Shown: positions 21,631-33,725 of the stretch, in pieces
Layout of the letters: every line of letters begins with the position of its first letter
How positions within the stretch are numbered: the stretch's first letter is position 1
Notes under the pieces: generated by a model
Told to the model about the DNA's origin: nothing
Database searches by the model: none
Seen by the model: the letters and a program-made list of their open reading frames with translations, nothing else
Assembly: GCA_030374765.1 (NCBI GenBank)
Contig: JARGXX010000138.1
Span: forward strand, 1,240,001 to 1,304,000
Reading direction: 5' to 3'
DNA from: Agarophyton chilense
Lineage: Eukaryota > Rhodophyta > Florideophyceae > Gracilariales > Gracilariaceae
DNA length: 64,000 bases
Made by a program: the position numbers and the translations under genes

Positions 21631-24177
21631 ATGGGCCCAGAAAGCTCAAACAACCTGCCGTCGCGACCTCGTTTCTCTTGGGACATTCGAACCCTGCCAT
21701 GGACGGATGGACGTGGAAACCAAGAGCAGTATGATGAGGCTGTATCGTTATGGAAGGCGTTCCAGGATACGCTTACAGATTCAAACAGCAACAAGCTTCC
21801 CAAGACAGCACAGGGAATAATGCTTCAATCGCAGCTGTATGGTCGGGCTAGGGATCTGTGTAAGGCTATTCCGGACAGTGTGATTCGATCGGTGGAAGGT
21901 GCAGAAGCCATCGTGAAGGCCTTGTACAAGCGAGATCCGCTCGCCGTCGTTTCAGATGTATTTCAGGACTTTCTTTCGCTCCTCAACACAAAGAGAAACC
22001 ACAACAAAAGCTTTAAAAGTTTTGAATCGAGATTTCAGGCCCAAGTATCGAGACTTAACGCTCATGGAACGGAAGCAAAGCTTTCTGATGCGCTTGTGGC
22101 TTTTGCTCTTCTGGCAAAGGCAGATGTCGACAATAATCAGAGAGTGTCAGTTTTGGCCAATGGCGCTCCGCGAGACGCCAGTCTTACACCGACGTCGACG
22201 ACAAATGATTACCTCAAAGTGGTTTCTTATGATTCGATTGCCTCTGTTCTTAGGCAATGCGACAAAGTGAAAAATTCAGGAGGAGATGCAACTTCAAAAA
22301 CGCTCTCCACCAACGCCGCTCACTATCAGTCGGCGCCGCAAGGTTCTTCCGCCGCCGGTAGCAACCGTAGGCGTAATCGACCTTCCCGGAGAACCCCAGA
22401 GCAAATTGCTGAGCTCAAAGGGAAGACGCAGTGTAACACCTGTGGAAAGTACGGTCATTGGTATCAAGACCACAGGAAGGACGGCACGCTGAAACCGGGT
22501 GTGAAGTCTTTAGCTGCCCCTGCAACAGGCGATAAGGCACAGAATAACGTTTTGACCTTCAATATGGCAGAATTGAGCGCACAGAACTTCGCACAATTTG
22601 CACCGGGCGGCTTTATTGGACCACTCTTAGACGATGGAGCACCTTACAGCGGAATTGGGGTTACTGAATTGAACCTCATCACTCCTCTCGTCTGTCCCGA
22701 TTGGAACAGGAAGCTGGAGCCATTACCAGAAGCAGTTGCTGAAAGACCCTACTGGCAGTATGGCAACGGTGAACATCGAAGCCAGGCAAGGAAAATACTT
22801 GGATCGGTGGTCTTCAAAGCAAGAACGGACGAAGGTACAGTGGTGAACATCAGGCATTTGGTTATCGATGGTTCCTCTCAATGGGTTGTAGGACGCAACG
22901 TAACCGACTACTGTGACATACTACATGTTAACCAGAACATATTGAAGTTGCCACCCGATGCCAGCGGCAATTCGCAAGGAAGCGTCACTCTCGTCGACAG
23001 AGACATGCACACCTACATTCCGCACACGGCGTTCACTTATCAAGCAGAAAAGCTGACCCCTAGGCACGAAACGACCCTGTTCTGTGCAACGGCTCACATC
23101 GACGGAAACCTGGCTAAGAAACCGTGGAAGGACTTGAAAAGAATTGTGGACAAAGTCCATAAACATGTCTGCGGGCACTCTACATACTCCGAAATCAAGA
23201 TACTTCTTGAAAGAAAAGAACTATGGAATGGACATGTAGACAAGTACCTTCAGCGCACAGTTGAAGAGTGCACAGCATGCAGAACAACTGCTAGGCCAAA
23301 AGCAGACAGGAAGGTCTCACTTAGCTCGATGAGCAGATCCTTCAATGAGGTAGTGTGTGTGGACCATATGTTTCTGGATCAGCACTGTGTTATGCACATA
23401 ATGGATACCGCATCGCGCTACTCTGTTGGCGCAGTGGTGCAAGACACATCAATGCGTGAAGCTATTCTAGTATTTGATGCGCACTGGCTGACACCATTTT
23501 GGACACCGCTAACAGTCGCTTATGACAGCGCATTCAAGAATAGCATCTTTGCCGAGTACCTGCGGGAACATGACATAGAAGCTAGACCTCTGCCGCCAAG
23601 AAGGCACAATAAGAACGTGCTTGAGTCCAAGCATAAAATCATCCGAGATGTCTTCACTCGCCTGAAGGAAGAGTCTACTGTGGAGCGGAAAGAATGGGAA
23701 ACCTCCCTGATCATTCAACAGGCAATCAGAATTTCCAATGATCTCTACGGAAACGACGTTCTATCTGCGCAAGAACTTGCCAAGGGCTATTCCAGACCGA
23801 TACAGAAGGGTGTCATACCAAAACAACTTCCACAGGAACTCGTGGATGCCCACCAAACCCTTCTAGCAAAGCGAAAGCTGACCTTGATTGTGCGATCAAA
23901 GACATTTAATGAAAGCCCTATTGCAGTAGGAGATCTCGTGCAGATATTTATCAAGAAGGAGCACGAAAAACGTGGGAAGTGGTCACGAGACAAGCCCGTG
24001 CTGGCCTTTGACATTGCAAACGGCACAGTAACCGTCCCAGGAGCCAAAGGAAAAAAAATTAACGCTGCAATTGAAGACGTCAGGCCAGCAATAGTCCAGA
24101 ACGAGCTAGCTACTGCTGTGCAGAATGCTATTGATGAACTGGATCGAAACTTGGAAGAAGTTGTAGACAAACTATAA
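21631..24177 (+). CDS. Copia gag, protease and integrase polyprotein
   Basis: 848 codons from ATG at 21631. Residues 1-250 are gag-like. A zinc-knuckle variant CNTCGKYGHWYQDH lies near residue 267, with His in place of the final Cys. The protease signature LLDDGAPYSGIG is near 330. The integrase zinc domain is near 510-550, with HKHVCGH and CTAC. The catalytic D, D, E are in CVDHMFLD (about 577), VAYDSAFKN (about 630) and NVLESKHK (about 664). A basic C-terminal region follows. The protein would form particles, mature itself and insert the cDNA. The frame ends at TAA (24175-24177), but the same frame stays open beyond it into the RT. The stop is therefore either a single nonsense mutation or a readthrough point. 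Confidence 0.9.
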   Translation: MGPESSNNLPSRPRFSWDIRTLPWTDGRGNQEQYDEAVSLWKAFQDTLTDSNSNKLPKTAQGIMLQSQLYGRARDLCKAIPDSVIRSVEGAEAIVKALYKRDPLAVVSDVFQDFLSLLNTKRNHNKSFKSFESRFQAQVSRLNAHGTEAKLSDALVAFALLAKADVDNNQRVSVLANGAPRDASLTPTSTTNDYLKVVSYDSIASVLRQCDKVKNSGGDATSKTLSTNAAHYQSAPQGSSAAGSNRRRNRPSRRTPEQIAELKGKTQCNTCGKYGHWYQDHRKDGTLKPGVKSLAAPATGDKAQNNVLTFNMAELSAQNFAQFAPGGFIGPLLDDGAPYSGIGVTELNLITPLVCPDWNRKLEPLPEAVAERPYWQYGNGEHRSQARKILGSVVFKARTDEGTVVNIRHLVIDGSSQWVVGRNVTDYCDILHVNQNILKLPPDASGNSQGSVTLVDRDMHTYIPHTAFTYQAEKLTPRHETTLFCATAHIDGNLAKKPWKDLKRIVDKVHKHVCGHSTYSEIKILLERKELWNGHVDKYLQRTVEECTACRTTARPKADRKVSLSSMSRSFNEVVCVDHMFLDQHCVMHIMDTASRYSVGAVVQDTSMREAILVFDAHWLTPFWTPLTVAYDSAFKNSIFAEYLREHDIEARPLPPRRHNKNVLESKHKIIRDVFTRLKEESTVERKEWETSLIIQQAIRISNDLYGNDVLSAQELAKGYSRPIQKGVIPKQLPQELVDAHQTLLAKRKLTLIVRSKTFNESPIAVGDLVQIFIKKEHEKRGKWSRDKPVLAFDIANGTVTVPGAKGKKINAAIEDVRPAIVQNELATAVQNAIDELDRNLEEVVDKL

Positions 24178-26201
24178 GAAAACTCCCCCGAATCCAGAAT
24201 AGACTCTATCGGAGATGAAGTTCCGAACTCGAACTCAACTGCGCACAAATTAGAAGAAGAACCCGACTGCATAGGACCTAACACTCCCAATGTCGGTGAC
24301 AATATAGAAGTGTACTGGCCAATAGACAAAAAATTTTACGGAGGCACAGTACATACGCATGACGAGAGGACTGGAAAGTACGCAGTTCATTATTTCGACG
24401 GAGATAAGGAAAATCTAAACCTGGAAAATGAAGTATGGAATTATCTCGACAACCGAGCAGTCGCAGAGCAGAAAGAGGATACGGACTGTCAGTCCAACCA
24501 ATCAAGCGATCAACCAGATGCCGAAGAACCTTTCAGTGCAGCAGAAGTACAGTTGTCGCCAGGGCAAGACTTGCAAAGCACAGAGAAAGACCTCATTCAG
24601 ACCTATTACAAGGCGTTCGGAAATACAGAATTTATGTTGCACCAAGCACAGGGGTTACCACCCTTTGCAACACAGAATGCCTATGACAAGGAAGAACTGT
24701 CATTTAAGAAGATTGTGAGAGATGTAGCCGTTTCTCGAGTTCCTAAAAAAGCGAACATAGTATCAAGCCACGTCCTTTACAAGGTGAAGAAGTGTGATAA
24801 TAACTCGCTGACATTAAAGGCACGAATTGCAGTACATGGCAATAAGGATCGAGAAAAGCATGCCCTGAAAACAGACTCTGCAACATGCCCACCAGTTGGT
24901 ATCCGCATACTGTTGTCTCTCTCTACGATCTATCGGTGGACTCTGGCAAAGATCGACTCAAGAGCGCCTTTCTTCAAACAGAAGCTCAACGAGATGTCTA
25001 CATGGTACCTCCTCGCGAATGCAAAACACGTCATCAGCACTACTGGTTGCTGCTATCAGCAGCCTATGGTCTCGTAAATGCAGGGGCCAAGTGGCAAGAG
25101 CTTAGTGATGATGTGCTACGTGGATTTGGTTTTTCGCAGCTCGTGTACGTGCCGCAGCTCTTTTACAAAAAATTGGATGGAAAAGTTGTAGTCATTGCAG
25201 TCGAAGTGGTCGATGACATCCTCTTTGCTGGAAAGAGAAAGAATTTGTCTACAATTATAGAAAAAATAAGACACAACCATAAACTTGGCACGATAGCGTA
25301 TGGACCAGGTAGGGTACAGTTTTATGGTCTGGCGCTTACTCAGTACGAAGACTACACAGTTACCATCGATGGAGACGAAAAGCTGAAAGGGTACAAAGCC
25401 GGAACAATGAGTCGTTTAAGGAGAAAAGACCAGGAAAGCCAGCTGAACAGCATTGAGCTCTCATCATTCAGGTCGCTGAACAGTTCAATTGGCTGGCTTG
25501 GCATTGCTGCCTCTCCGTTTTGCGCATTTGCGGCAAGCTATTTGCAGCAAAAAGGGCCATTTCCTACTATCAAGGACATGATAACGCAGATTAATATGCT
25601 GCGCACTCTGAAGAGAAAAGGAACGTCACTAAGGTTCCTGAGGCCACTCAGTGGAAAAGAATATCAGATCTCGATTGTAGTATTTTCTGACGCATGCCGA
25701 ACGAACGACTATGGACAGCTTGGGTTTGTCGCTGGACTTCTTTTTGGAAAACTGAAGCAAGACTCTGTCATTCATGTCATTTCCTGGAGTTCTCATAAGT
25801 CCCGAAGACCAGTTAAATCAATTGGATTGGCCGAAACTCTGGCTGCAGGAGAGGCCATCGATGAGGGCAAGGTACTTTGTAAGGCATTCCAGGCTTTGTT
25901 AGGAATCCACGTTGGACTGTGGATCGTTGTAGACTCAAAGGATTTGTTTGGCACACTTTCTACCTGTCGCAACGCTGCAGATCGTTCTATTAGTGGAGAT
26001 GTCAGCGTAATCAGATACGAATTTGAAACAAGAAACGTTGACCAAATGATATGGATTCCAGGTAGCGCAAACTATGCTGATCTATTGACAAAAACCGATA
26101 GCCCTGTCTCTCAAGCTTTGGAGTTAATGTTTTTTGATGGACAAATATCCATGGACTTTCATGGTGCTTTATTCCGAAACTCTAACGCACCCACTGGTTA
26201 G
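24178..26201 (+). pseudogene. Copia reverse transcriptase and RNase H (one frameshift)
   Basis: The frame of the upstream ORF continues after TAA through a linker containing YWPIDKKFYGG to the start of the RT (LAKID, about 24945). One base is missing in GACTCAAGAGC (about 24959), and the RT continues in the next frame with SAFLQTEAQRDVYMVPP, AAYGLVNAGAKW and the catalytic VDDILFAG. RNase H follows with FSDACR, GLAETLAAGEA, VDSKDLFG and SANYADLLTK, so its acidic residues appear intact. It ends at TAG (26199-26201), 22 bp before the 3' LTR. Apart from the frameshift and the upstream stop all key residues are present, so loss of function is recent. Confidence 0.85.
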
Positions 26202-26223
26202 CAGGAACTCTGAGAGGAATTGG

Positions 26224-26546
26224 TATGGAAAGCAAATGCATCTTAGTCAATCTATGCATACCCTAGGCACATTTGCGTATAATGCAAGCCTTCTAGGAGA
26301 GGTTTTGCATGACATGGTGCTGCAATAATCATGTGCAGCAAGAGAGTAGATTACGTGGCCGTTTGCATTCGATTGCGTGGCCTTTTAGTGATAGATTACA
26401 TGGCCGCTAGCCCGCCTTGTCGGGTATATAAGCCCAAGAGCCTGGACTTGGACCCTTGGTTTATCCGAGGTAGGCCAGCATTCGAATAGTAATCTGAATC
26501 AGTAAATTGTTCTTTATCAGAAGCATCTACAACTACCCTTTTCTTT
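26224..26546 (+). repeat. 3' LTR of the copia element
   Basis: 323 bp, about 98 percent identical to the 5' LTR, preceded by a purine-rich tract and followed by the target duplication TCGAG at 26547-26551. Confidence 0.95.
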
Positions 26547-26551
26547 TCGAG

Positions 26552-28328
26552 TTTCTCCCGCGGCAACACACTGTCTCGGTTGGCCCTCACCGGCATGCGT
26601 CCACCTGGGCAGTTCCTTAACATCCCTCAGGGCTGGAGTAGTCTCTGTGACTATTCTAGGTATAGATCCCGATCCATCATCTCTACCTGGCTTGATTCGG
26701 CAACACCAGCAACTCCGCCTCGCAAGAAAGGTCGCCTACCCGGTGTCGGCTTTGTCGTCGGTTCCACTACCACGCTGTGAGGAATCCGATTCTGGTTGCT
26801 AAGGGCTTTTCTCCAGCCAGGTGTTGCACTTCGCGAAAGGGATGGGTAGTATACACGACAGCGTTGAGAAAATGGGAGTTCTTTTCAAGCAAATCACGGA
26901 CATCTTTGTGCGACAGTAGGGCTTCGAAAAAAGTCACAATTGCTTCTGGTCGGAAGAGGAAAACGCGAAGCCGAAGCCATTGTACGAGAAGGAGATATAA
27001 AGGAGGCTTCCCCAACTTGAAACGGCCTTCAATGAATTTTCAATCTCCCGCTGCGATTCCAACAGCATAGTGGCCGCCCCCATAGATTAGTGCACACCCG
27101 TCCCTGTCTATCCGGCTGGAGTGCGAGATATCCTGACGACAGTTCTGTTTTCTGGAAAGCAGAATGACTCTAAATATTAGTTTCAGCGCGGATGTGGGCC
27201 AGCAGCGTGCATTTACAGGCGCAGAGTCATCTACTGCTGCATATAGAACGCTCGATGGGATACTTTTAGGCTGGTTGCTGATATCAAAGACAGCCACCGA
27301 GCTGGACAGATGCGCCCGTCCATGCTGGCATGGTGGGTTGAGCATGTCACTGAAGTTGGCGATTCCATATCGCGCCAGCATGTGGTGGCCACCAAAGAGC
27401 GGAATTAAAAGCTTGTGGAGGGACAGATTGAGTACCGGTTTGAGATGGAAATTGCGAATAAGGCACACCCGCCCAGTGCAGATGACGGTTAATACGCGAT
27501 GAGCTACGGGTACACCACCTTGGTGCACCTTCTCAAGACAGCTTGGAACTTTGGAACTTGGCTTCGATAGAGTGTTTCAACAACGTGGGGTACCTTTTTA
27601 CGGAATGTTTTCCATACAATCCATAAATGGTGATGGATTCTGAATTCAACATGTCTTGGGTGGCTGGCGTCAAAGCGGCGGCCGCGCCTTTCCCGATGGA
27701 GGTCCTCCCAGCAGTTGTGTTTTCTGAAAACGACCCAGTCATGTTGGCCACGAACGAGGGTCACCACAAGGAGTCCGTCCGTTCCCGGCAGGAGCTCAGG
27801 TCGATGGTGCGGCACAACGTTCTTTTAAGCCTTCTGGGGCGTAGGTCAGACCTCCAAAATCATCGCAGCTAAGAGGTTAGATCAGGAAAGCGTGTTACAA
27901 ACATCTTGAATTCGGCCGCATATTTATTAGGGCCCTGTCCTCTTTCAAGCGCTCGGCAGATCTCAGTGAAATATTTGTTGTGGTGGTGGCGGCGGAAGAC
28001 GGGCGGCGTTGGCGGCGGCGGTGAAGCTCGTCGACTGCGATGTGCTGGGCGCGAGTGGGCGCGGGCGCTTCCAGCAGCATCACGAACGACGCAGGCTCCA
28101 TGCTAAGCGCTGTGCGCGGAGGCGGGTGCGTAACGAAAGAGAGAGAGGGACGCTAAGAAGAGGGGAGATGGGGGAGTGCGGGTGAGAGTGGGGATGGGGA
28201 AGCGCGGAGGAGAGCGGCATGTCAAGCAGCACATACGACGTTTGAATATCCAACTGAAATGTCACTGTCGGAGCAGCGAAAGCCCCTGGAAAATTTCGTG
28301 CGTACTACACGGGACGCACATAAAGTCT
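26552..28328. other. Unresolved, partly coding-like sequence right of the copia element
   Basis: Both strands show moderately long open stretches with frequent stops and no motif I recognise. Examples are 162 codons at 27528-27040 (-), 81 codons at 27627-27872 (+) and 68 codons at 28101-27895 (-). The last begins in a GC-rich patch with GGC/GGT repeats (about 27975-28030) and could be the first exon of a minus-strand gene. I cannot choose a frame with confidence. Confidence 0.25.
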
Positions 28329-29644
28329 GTTTCAAAAACATATCCCTTGCACAAATATTTCGTAAAATGCCTTTTCGACTACAGTACACTCAATAAAAAC
28401 AACACATGAAAAATATAAAGTCAAAAAACTGTTTCAAAAACATATCCTTTCGTCAGCCATATTCTCTACAGCGCGCTTTCAGTAGTTTGTTTTCGCCTCT
28501 TTAACCCTACTGACACTTACAGAGTGTGTTAACATTTATTCAATAAAAAAATGAATTAAATTAAACGTTATTTTGTCCCAGTAATTTGTAATACAAACTT
28601 TCGAATAAAAAACTGTACTGAACTGTCTAATTTGCCCATAAATCATCTAATCTAGCACTCCATTAGTGTTTTCAATAAACTGAACATTGAAAATTCGTCA
28701 TGAAAGATCCGTATCAGTCATATTTAAACCATTCATGTACTGTTTCTAAACTTTGACTGTTTTACAAGCGCACTATCCTGCTAAAAATCATAAATCAATT
28801 CATACGTAAAGTAGGAATAAAGTAGCACAAAACTTCTACCACTTTATCATAACGTTTCTAAGTCATTAAAGCTTTTAAAAACGCTATTTTAGTTAGTGTT
28901 ACTTCAAATATGCCATCTAAAACCATCTTAGATCTATAACCAAAGAACATTTTTACAAAACTCAACTTTGTTTTGCCATTATCATACTAATAGAATTTAA
29001 AGAAACCTGGTCCGTTCATATTAACAGTTTTCGTCCAAAAAATTATCTTTTTTTTCATACTCTTTTTTTTTAAGAGGCTTTTCTGAGGAACACAACGCAC
29101 GTTTGCGTTTATGGTGCGTTTTCAAAAGAAGATTCTTTTGTTGTTGTATAGTTTAATCAATTTTGAATTCTTAATTTGCGTCATATTTAAGAACATTTTA
29201 CATTCAAACACTGTTTTTTTTCAATTATTTTTGCACGATGAAGTATCACAGAACAGATAAAGCTTACTTACACGCGTTTTTTGTTAGAAAGAATGCGGTA
29301 TGGCTCAAACATCGCTTGAATTCATACCAAACAGAGTGTTCTGTAATAGTTGTTTGTTTTTGGGATTTTTATTTGTTTTTGCGCTATAAAAGTTGAGATC
29401 ATGCGTTTGGGGTCCATTCTAATAATTTTCATATAGTTTTGGCGAGATAAAGGCGGTACAAAAGTCATAATGGAGCTCTATATTGTATAAAGGATATGTT
29501 TAAGAAACAAGGTTTTTTACTTGAAAAGGTTTTTTACTTGAAAAGGGTTTTTACTTGAAAAGGTTTTTTCGGTGAGAAATTCCCTCTACAGTACAGAAAA
29601 CGCCATTTTTTGCCCGGTTTTAGGAAAGGATATGTTTTTGAAAC
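28329..29644. repeat. AT-rich block bounded by doubled inverted repeats
   Basis: GTTTCAAAAACATATCC occurs at 28329-28345 and again at 28431-28447. Its reverse complement occurs at 29628-29644 (exact) and 29492-29508 (two mismatches). The interior is strongly AT-rich and non-coding. The arrangement, two nested pairs facing inward, suggests a non-autonomous DNA element, possibly one inserted in another. Target duplications were not identified. Confidence 0.45.
29503..29570. repeat. 17-bp tandem repeat, about 3.5 units
   Basis: The unit GTTTTTTACTTGAAAAG is repeated head to tail with one or two changes, just inside the right end of the AT-rich block. Confidence 0.8.
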
Positions 29645-31344
29645 GCCCTGTATGGCAAGCTGTCTTGCACACCAAAGCAATTAACATTTTTCGAGATACA
29701 AGAGCGGCGACGATGCGCGCGCGGAGGCAACGAAATCGTAAAAAATTGCAATTTTTTATATTTTGAAAACAGGGTACCTCGTGCGGGTCCCGTAAAGTGC
29801 ATGCATGATTCTCGTAGGGAAGCTCCACGCGAGATATCACCGCGCAGCACGCCGAAAGGCGCCTTTTCGCATTGCACGCAATCGCCGCGGTTCTTTCGGG
29901 CGCACACCCGCTCTTCGTGTTGGATGCCGTACGTGCATCTGCTGTGCGACACTTGCTTTCGTCGCCGTCGAGTAAGGGCAGACTTCATGGTTATTTAGAG
30001 TTTCTCTATCTATCAGCTTCGTACGGCCGCCACTAGGATAGATCTCGCGCTGGGCATTACTTACAACTATCAAGTCAGTGCAGCTGCCTTGAAGGACCGC
30101 GTAAATGTCGCATGAATCTCGCGGTTGCAATTACCGGGTTCTGGTGGCCGTGCTATATCGAGAATGGGGTGGATCGTTCAAGAAGACACGGAAAACTGGC
30201 CGGATCTCGTAATATCCTCGTTTGTGGTACTTTCGGAGGCATTTTGTTTGTCGCCTCGTCTTCTTATAGGCGGGTTGAAACAACGTCCGGCTGAGATGAG
30301 GGGTTCCCAGTGAAGAAAGCTGTGTATAAATCTCTGCAACGGGCAAATCATTCGTCCTTAGCCGCCACGCTAGGAAGGGCAACGGTAGGGAGGAAGAAGA
30401 CTTGGGGGATACTCTTCGTCGCGTGGTAAAAGGGTCGCGGGGAGCAAATAGTGCACCACTACCACATCAAGACCTCAAGCGAGCATGGAGGTACTGCCCG
30501 AAAATGTGTGTGTGATTCCCCAGCCGGAGGACAGCAGTAAATCTTCCGGGACTGTCTGTATTCTCGTCGCATCTCTAGTTCGACCCGGACGAGGGCAATC
30601 ATACGACGTACTCATCTGGTTGCAGTCTCGGTGTGACGGCCCTGAAGAGAGAGTAAACTTCGCTGCGATTGCAGTTGCAGACGTGATACGGATCCTGAGG
30701 TGGCAGTTGGGCTCGGAATCTTTTCCCGGAGGGCCAATGCCAAAAAAACAGACGAATTTGGGATAATTGGAGAACGCAGAGAGATATTTGGTGGACGGGA
30801 CAGCTTTCAATACCAACGGCTTCTACTAATGCAAATATCTGTGCGATTCACGATGAGTGGGGGGATGCTATGCTATCCCAGTGAAACATGTGAATGTCCC
30901 AAAAATACCCAAAATATGCGCCGTTATACCCCTGTTGAAAAAGGTATTTTGCACGCTCTTAGGACGCACAAAAGATGCGCACTGGATGCCCAAGTAATGT
31001 CCAATGTATTTTAATAAAGGATATCTTTCAGAGAGGCCATGACTCGGCAACGTATAAACGAGTGATAGACTGATGATGAACGACAATATGTCCGAATGAT
31101 GCACGTTAGTACTTTTTTGGAAAACAGTTTTGGATGCACGCAAGATATCTCATGACTGGCCCCTAGATTTAATATCTAGCCAATCACATTATTACAATTT
31201 ACCTGTACCGCCGAATAAAAGCAGGAGGCATTGCACTCTAAATCTGTGCCCTGTTTCTATTTGTCTTTCTATCAATGTAGGAACGTTCATTTACGCATAT
31301 GACATACAGTCACGCATGCTCGCTTAATCGAGTCATCCACCCCG
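29645..31344. other. Unassigned sequence with a 93-codon ORF
   Basis: Balanced base composition and several overlapping open frames on both strands, none recognised. The most protein-like is 30485-30766 (+, 93 codons), with VLIWLQSRC and VNFAAIAVADVIRILRW. The same frame is open upstream at 30125-30313, separated by several stops. This may be a decayed gene or part of the Tnp2-type element to its right. Confidence 0.25.
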
Positions 31345-33725
31345 TCATTCACCCACATTGCTGTCTACCGGATCATGTCTTTCAACTTTTCCCTTATTAC
31401 TCACCTTTAGTGCTTTGCGGCAGTAGGAAACCAGTTGCGATCGTAGAAAAGTATTGCAAACCGCCTCAAAATACCCCTCGCAAAACTCCTCTTCTTCGAG
31501 AGCAAGGACAGAGAACGAGATGCATCTGGTCAAAGAACGTTCGTCTCCCATCGAAGTCAATGAAACCTATTTTTCTCTTGATGTATGAAAGAGACTCGAC
31601 AGTTCGGCGAGTATCCCGTAGTGTACTCTTTCGAATCATTCCGTGCAGAAAAGTGAACGGCTGACCTGTTAAATTGTCAACTTGAAGCCCATATAACCAG
31701 TTGACTCGAGAAAAAATGTACGTTTTCGTGTAGGTCAATTGTTCACTTGGCGTTCTGTATGAAATTCTGGCCTCCCAATTTAATTAATGCCCCCATAATA
31801 TATTTCAAAGGGTGAATCAAAGTAGTCGCCGTGTTGTGGAATGCTAGCACCATCTGTCTCAAAATGGGCAGCTATCCAACATATTTGACGTGCCTTGGGA
31901 CGGCCCTGCCAAGTACGGCGTGTGAACTCGCCGTGGTTCTCTATTTTAAAAAAACTCTCTGTAGTTGTTACCATTATGGATGGAAACCAACTCATCCTTA
32001 ATACCTTGGCGTCATTAGCAGTTACGGGAAGCAATGAACGAGTGAATTTCAGAATCTTTTTTTGTCGTTCCGTTCCACCAATACCTCCACCGGGTCCAAA
32101 ACATTGCACTTCATGCCACCGGCGGTGCGACAGTTCTTCGTTTGAAGCGCTTCGTACATCACAATGGTGCGTAATGTCGACTCGGATAGGTGAAGCAGCA
32201 TGCGGAGATGCAAAGAAAGTGGTATATGAAGGAGGGGAACCATGTCCATCAACGAAAAATTCCGGGTTCAGACCCATACCTTTACTAAGCATGCGCAGGA
32301 CGAACAAGTTATGCGTCTTGTGAAAAAGATTGGCCTCTGGAAGTTGTGGTGACCGAACTATATTGCTCAGGACACCTGCTACACGCTCTCCTGTAAATTT
32401 TGAAACATATCTCAATGGCTCACAACTTTGCCACATTCCAGGAAGATTTAGTACTGCATGGGTGGTCCTGGTCATACAGAAAGCCTCAGACGATTTTAAG
32501 AAGAACAACCTGATAAACAAAAAGTTGGCCTCTGTCACATAAAATCTAAGACAATATACGTCTTCTTTTTTCAGGACAGTGTCGAAAAGAATGTAAGTGA
32601 TTTTTGAGGTAAGACTCCAAAGCTTCGTTACAATTTCACTCACAGAACTGCCATTGAACATAGCAGGACCAAAGTACAGGGCAAAGTTCATGTAGTCCTC
32701 AGCCTTGAGCTCTCCAGTGTACTGGAATGATTCCGGAGGTCGACCCCAAACAGAGGATATTCCATTGGAACTGGATTTCAGTTAATTTTTGAGGCGCTGA
32801 ATCAAGTTTTCACTCAGATCGAAAGCGTGCTTGCTCACATCACACTTCAAATGAAGCCCAGTACAAAGAGATAGGATATGTTTAATCCACCCAAAAAGCC
32901 ACAGAGTCATTGGATCATACACAGCACATCTGAAAATATCGAGGTTGAACTTTCCAATCACAGAGAACCTCCTCACGGAGAACCCCCTCACTCCGGTCTC
33001 CTTTGCAACTCGCTCTCGTACTGAACGGTTTTCGGCTCGTTGAAGTCGTTGCCAGGTTTACTGCACTCCTTCCAAGATCCGCAGATGTGGACACTCCGTC
33101 TCGGTGTAGTTACTAGGTGCATTGTATAAAGAGCTTTCTATATTCCATTGGGGGAGTTAGCTTCGCCCTGGTATCATTCACAACCTTTTGCTTTGTTTTA
33201 AACCCCTTCATGCCGTTTTGTGGCATTTTTCGCAAAAAACTTCAGTGTTATGACCCTTACGACCAAGAATCTTGCTCGCAGCTGGCCAATCTGCTCTTAA
33301 GTACAAAAAAAATCAAAAATCTTCCTTTATTTACCATCGTAACACTGCATCAAAAGCGTTGTTTCCAGTAATTGAAGATCATTGACAAGGGGCGAGAGAA
33401 AACTGTTAAAACAGTCCGGGTCATATGCTTCTGGTACATAACCAGTTAATAAAACCTCCTTTTTCTGAAAGCGATGTTCTGGACTATGATTCATAATGTT
33501 GAACATCAAGGGCCACAACGATCTCGTCATCTTTCAATCTTTGGAAACCTCGACCTCATCAGTTGAGAACGACAAGAATATGTACCACTCCGCGTCTATT
33601 TTCCATGACTCCAACCGCCTCTTGTGCGTATCCTGAAGATAATCTCCAGTATAGTAATCATGAAAGTATATACATTTAATATGGTTTGATTTAATGAAAA
33701 CAAAGGCATCATGGCATCCCTTCAT
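31345..33725 (-). pseudogene. Tnp2-type (CACTA/Plavaka-like) transposase, decayed
   Basis: Pieces line up on the minus strand in the order of Tnp2-type transposases. 33725-33534 contains FLSFSTDEVEV, equivalent to the catalytic-region LS-DG motif. 33530-33327 contains SLWPLMFNIMNHSPEHRFQK and NSFLSPLVNDLQLLE, equivalent to the family's WP..., NLPP..R and FL.PL...L. 32991-32782 is followed by 32691-31780 (303 codons), which matches the conserved helical tail, including FTGERVAGVLSNIV. Remnants continue to about 31345. The enzyme would move a CACTA-like element by cut and paste. Stops and frame changes abolish it. Assignment to CACTA rather than Plavaka is uncertain, and terminal CACTA repeats were not found. 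Confidence 0.6.

Larger units (their letters stand above)
21305..26546 (+). mobile_element. Ty1/copia element, nearly intact
   Basis: A 5242-bp element flanked by a perfect 5-bp target duplication TCGAG (21300-21304 and 26547-26551). It has two 323-bp LTRs (21305-21627, 26224-26546) with about 6 differences, near 2 percent. The gene order gag, protease, integrase, RT, RNase H is that of copia. Only two defects are visible: an in-frame TAA at 24175-24177 between integrase and RT, and a one-base deletion near 24959 in the RT. A purine-rich stretch (GAGAGGAATTGG, 26212-26223) lies immediately before the 3' LTR. The LTR ends are TATGG...CTTT rather than TG...CA. Integrase and protease motifs resemble the aquatic copia clades known from algae and crustaceans (for example GalEa-like), but that placement is inference. 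Confidence 0.95.

Noticed and set aside
29503..29570. CRISPR-like array
   Set aside because: The 17-bp units are contiguous without spacers and the window is eukaryotic. It is a simple tandem repeat.
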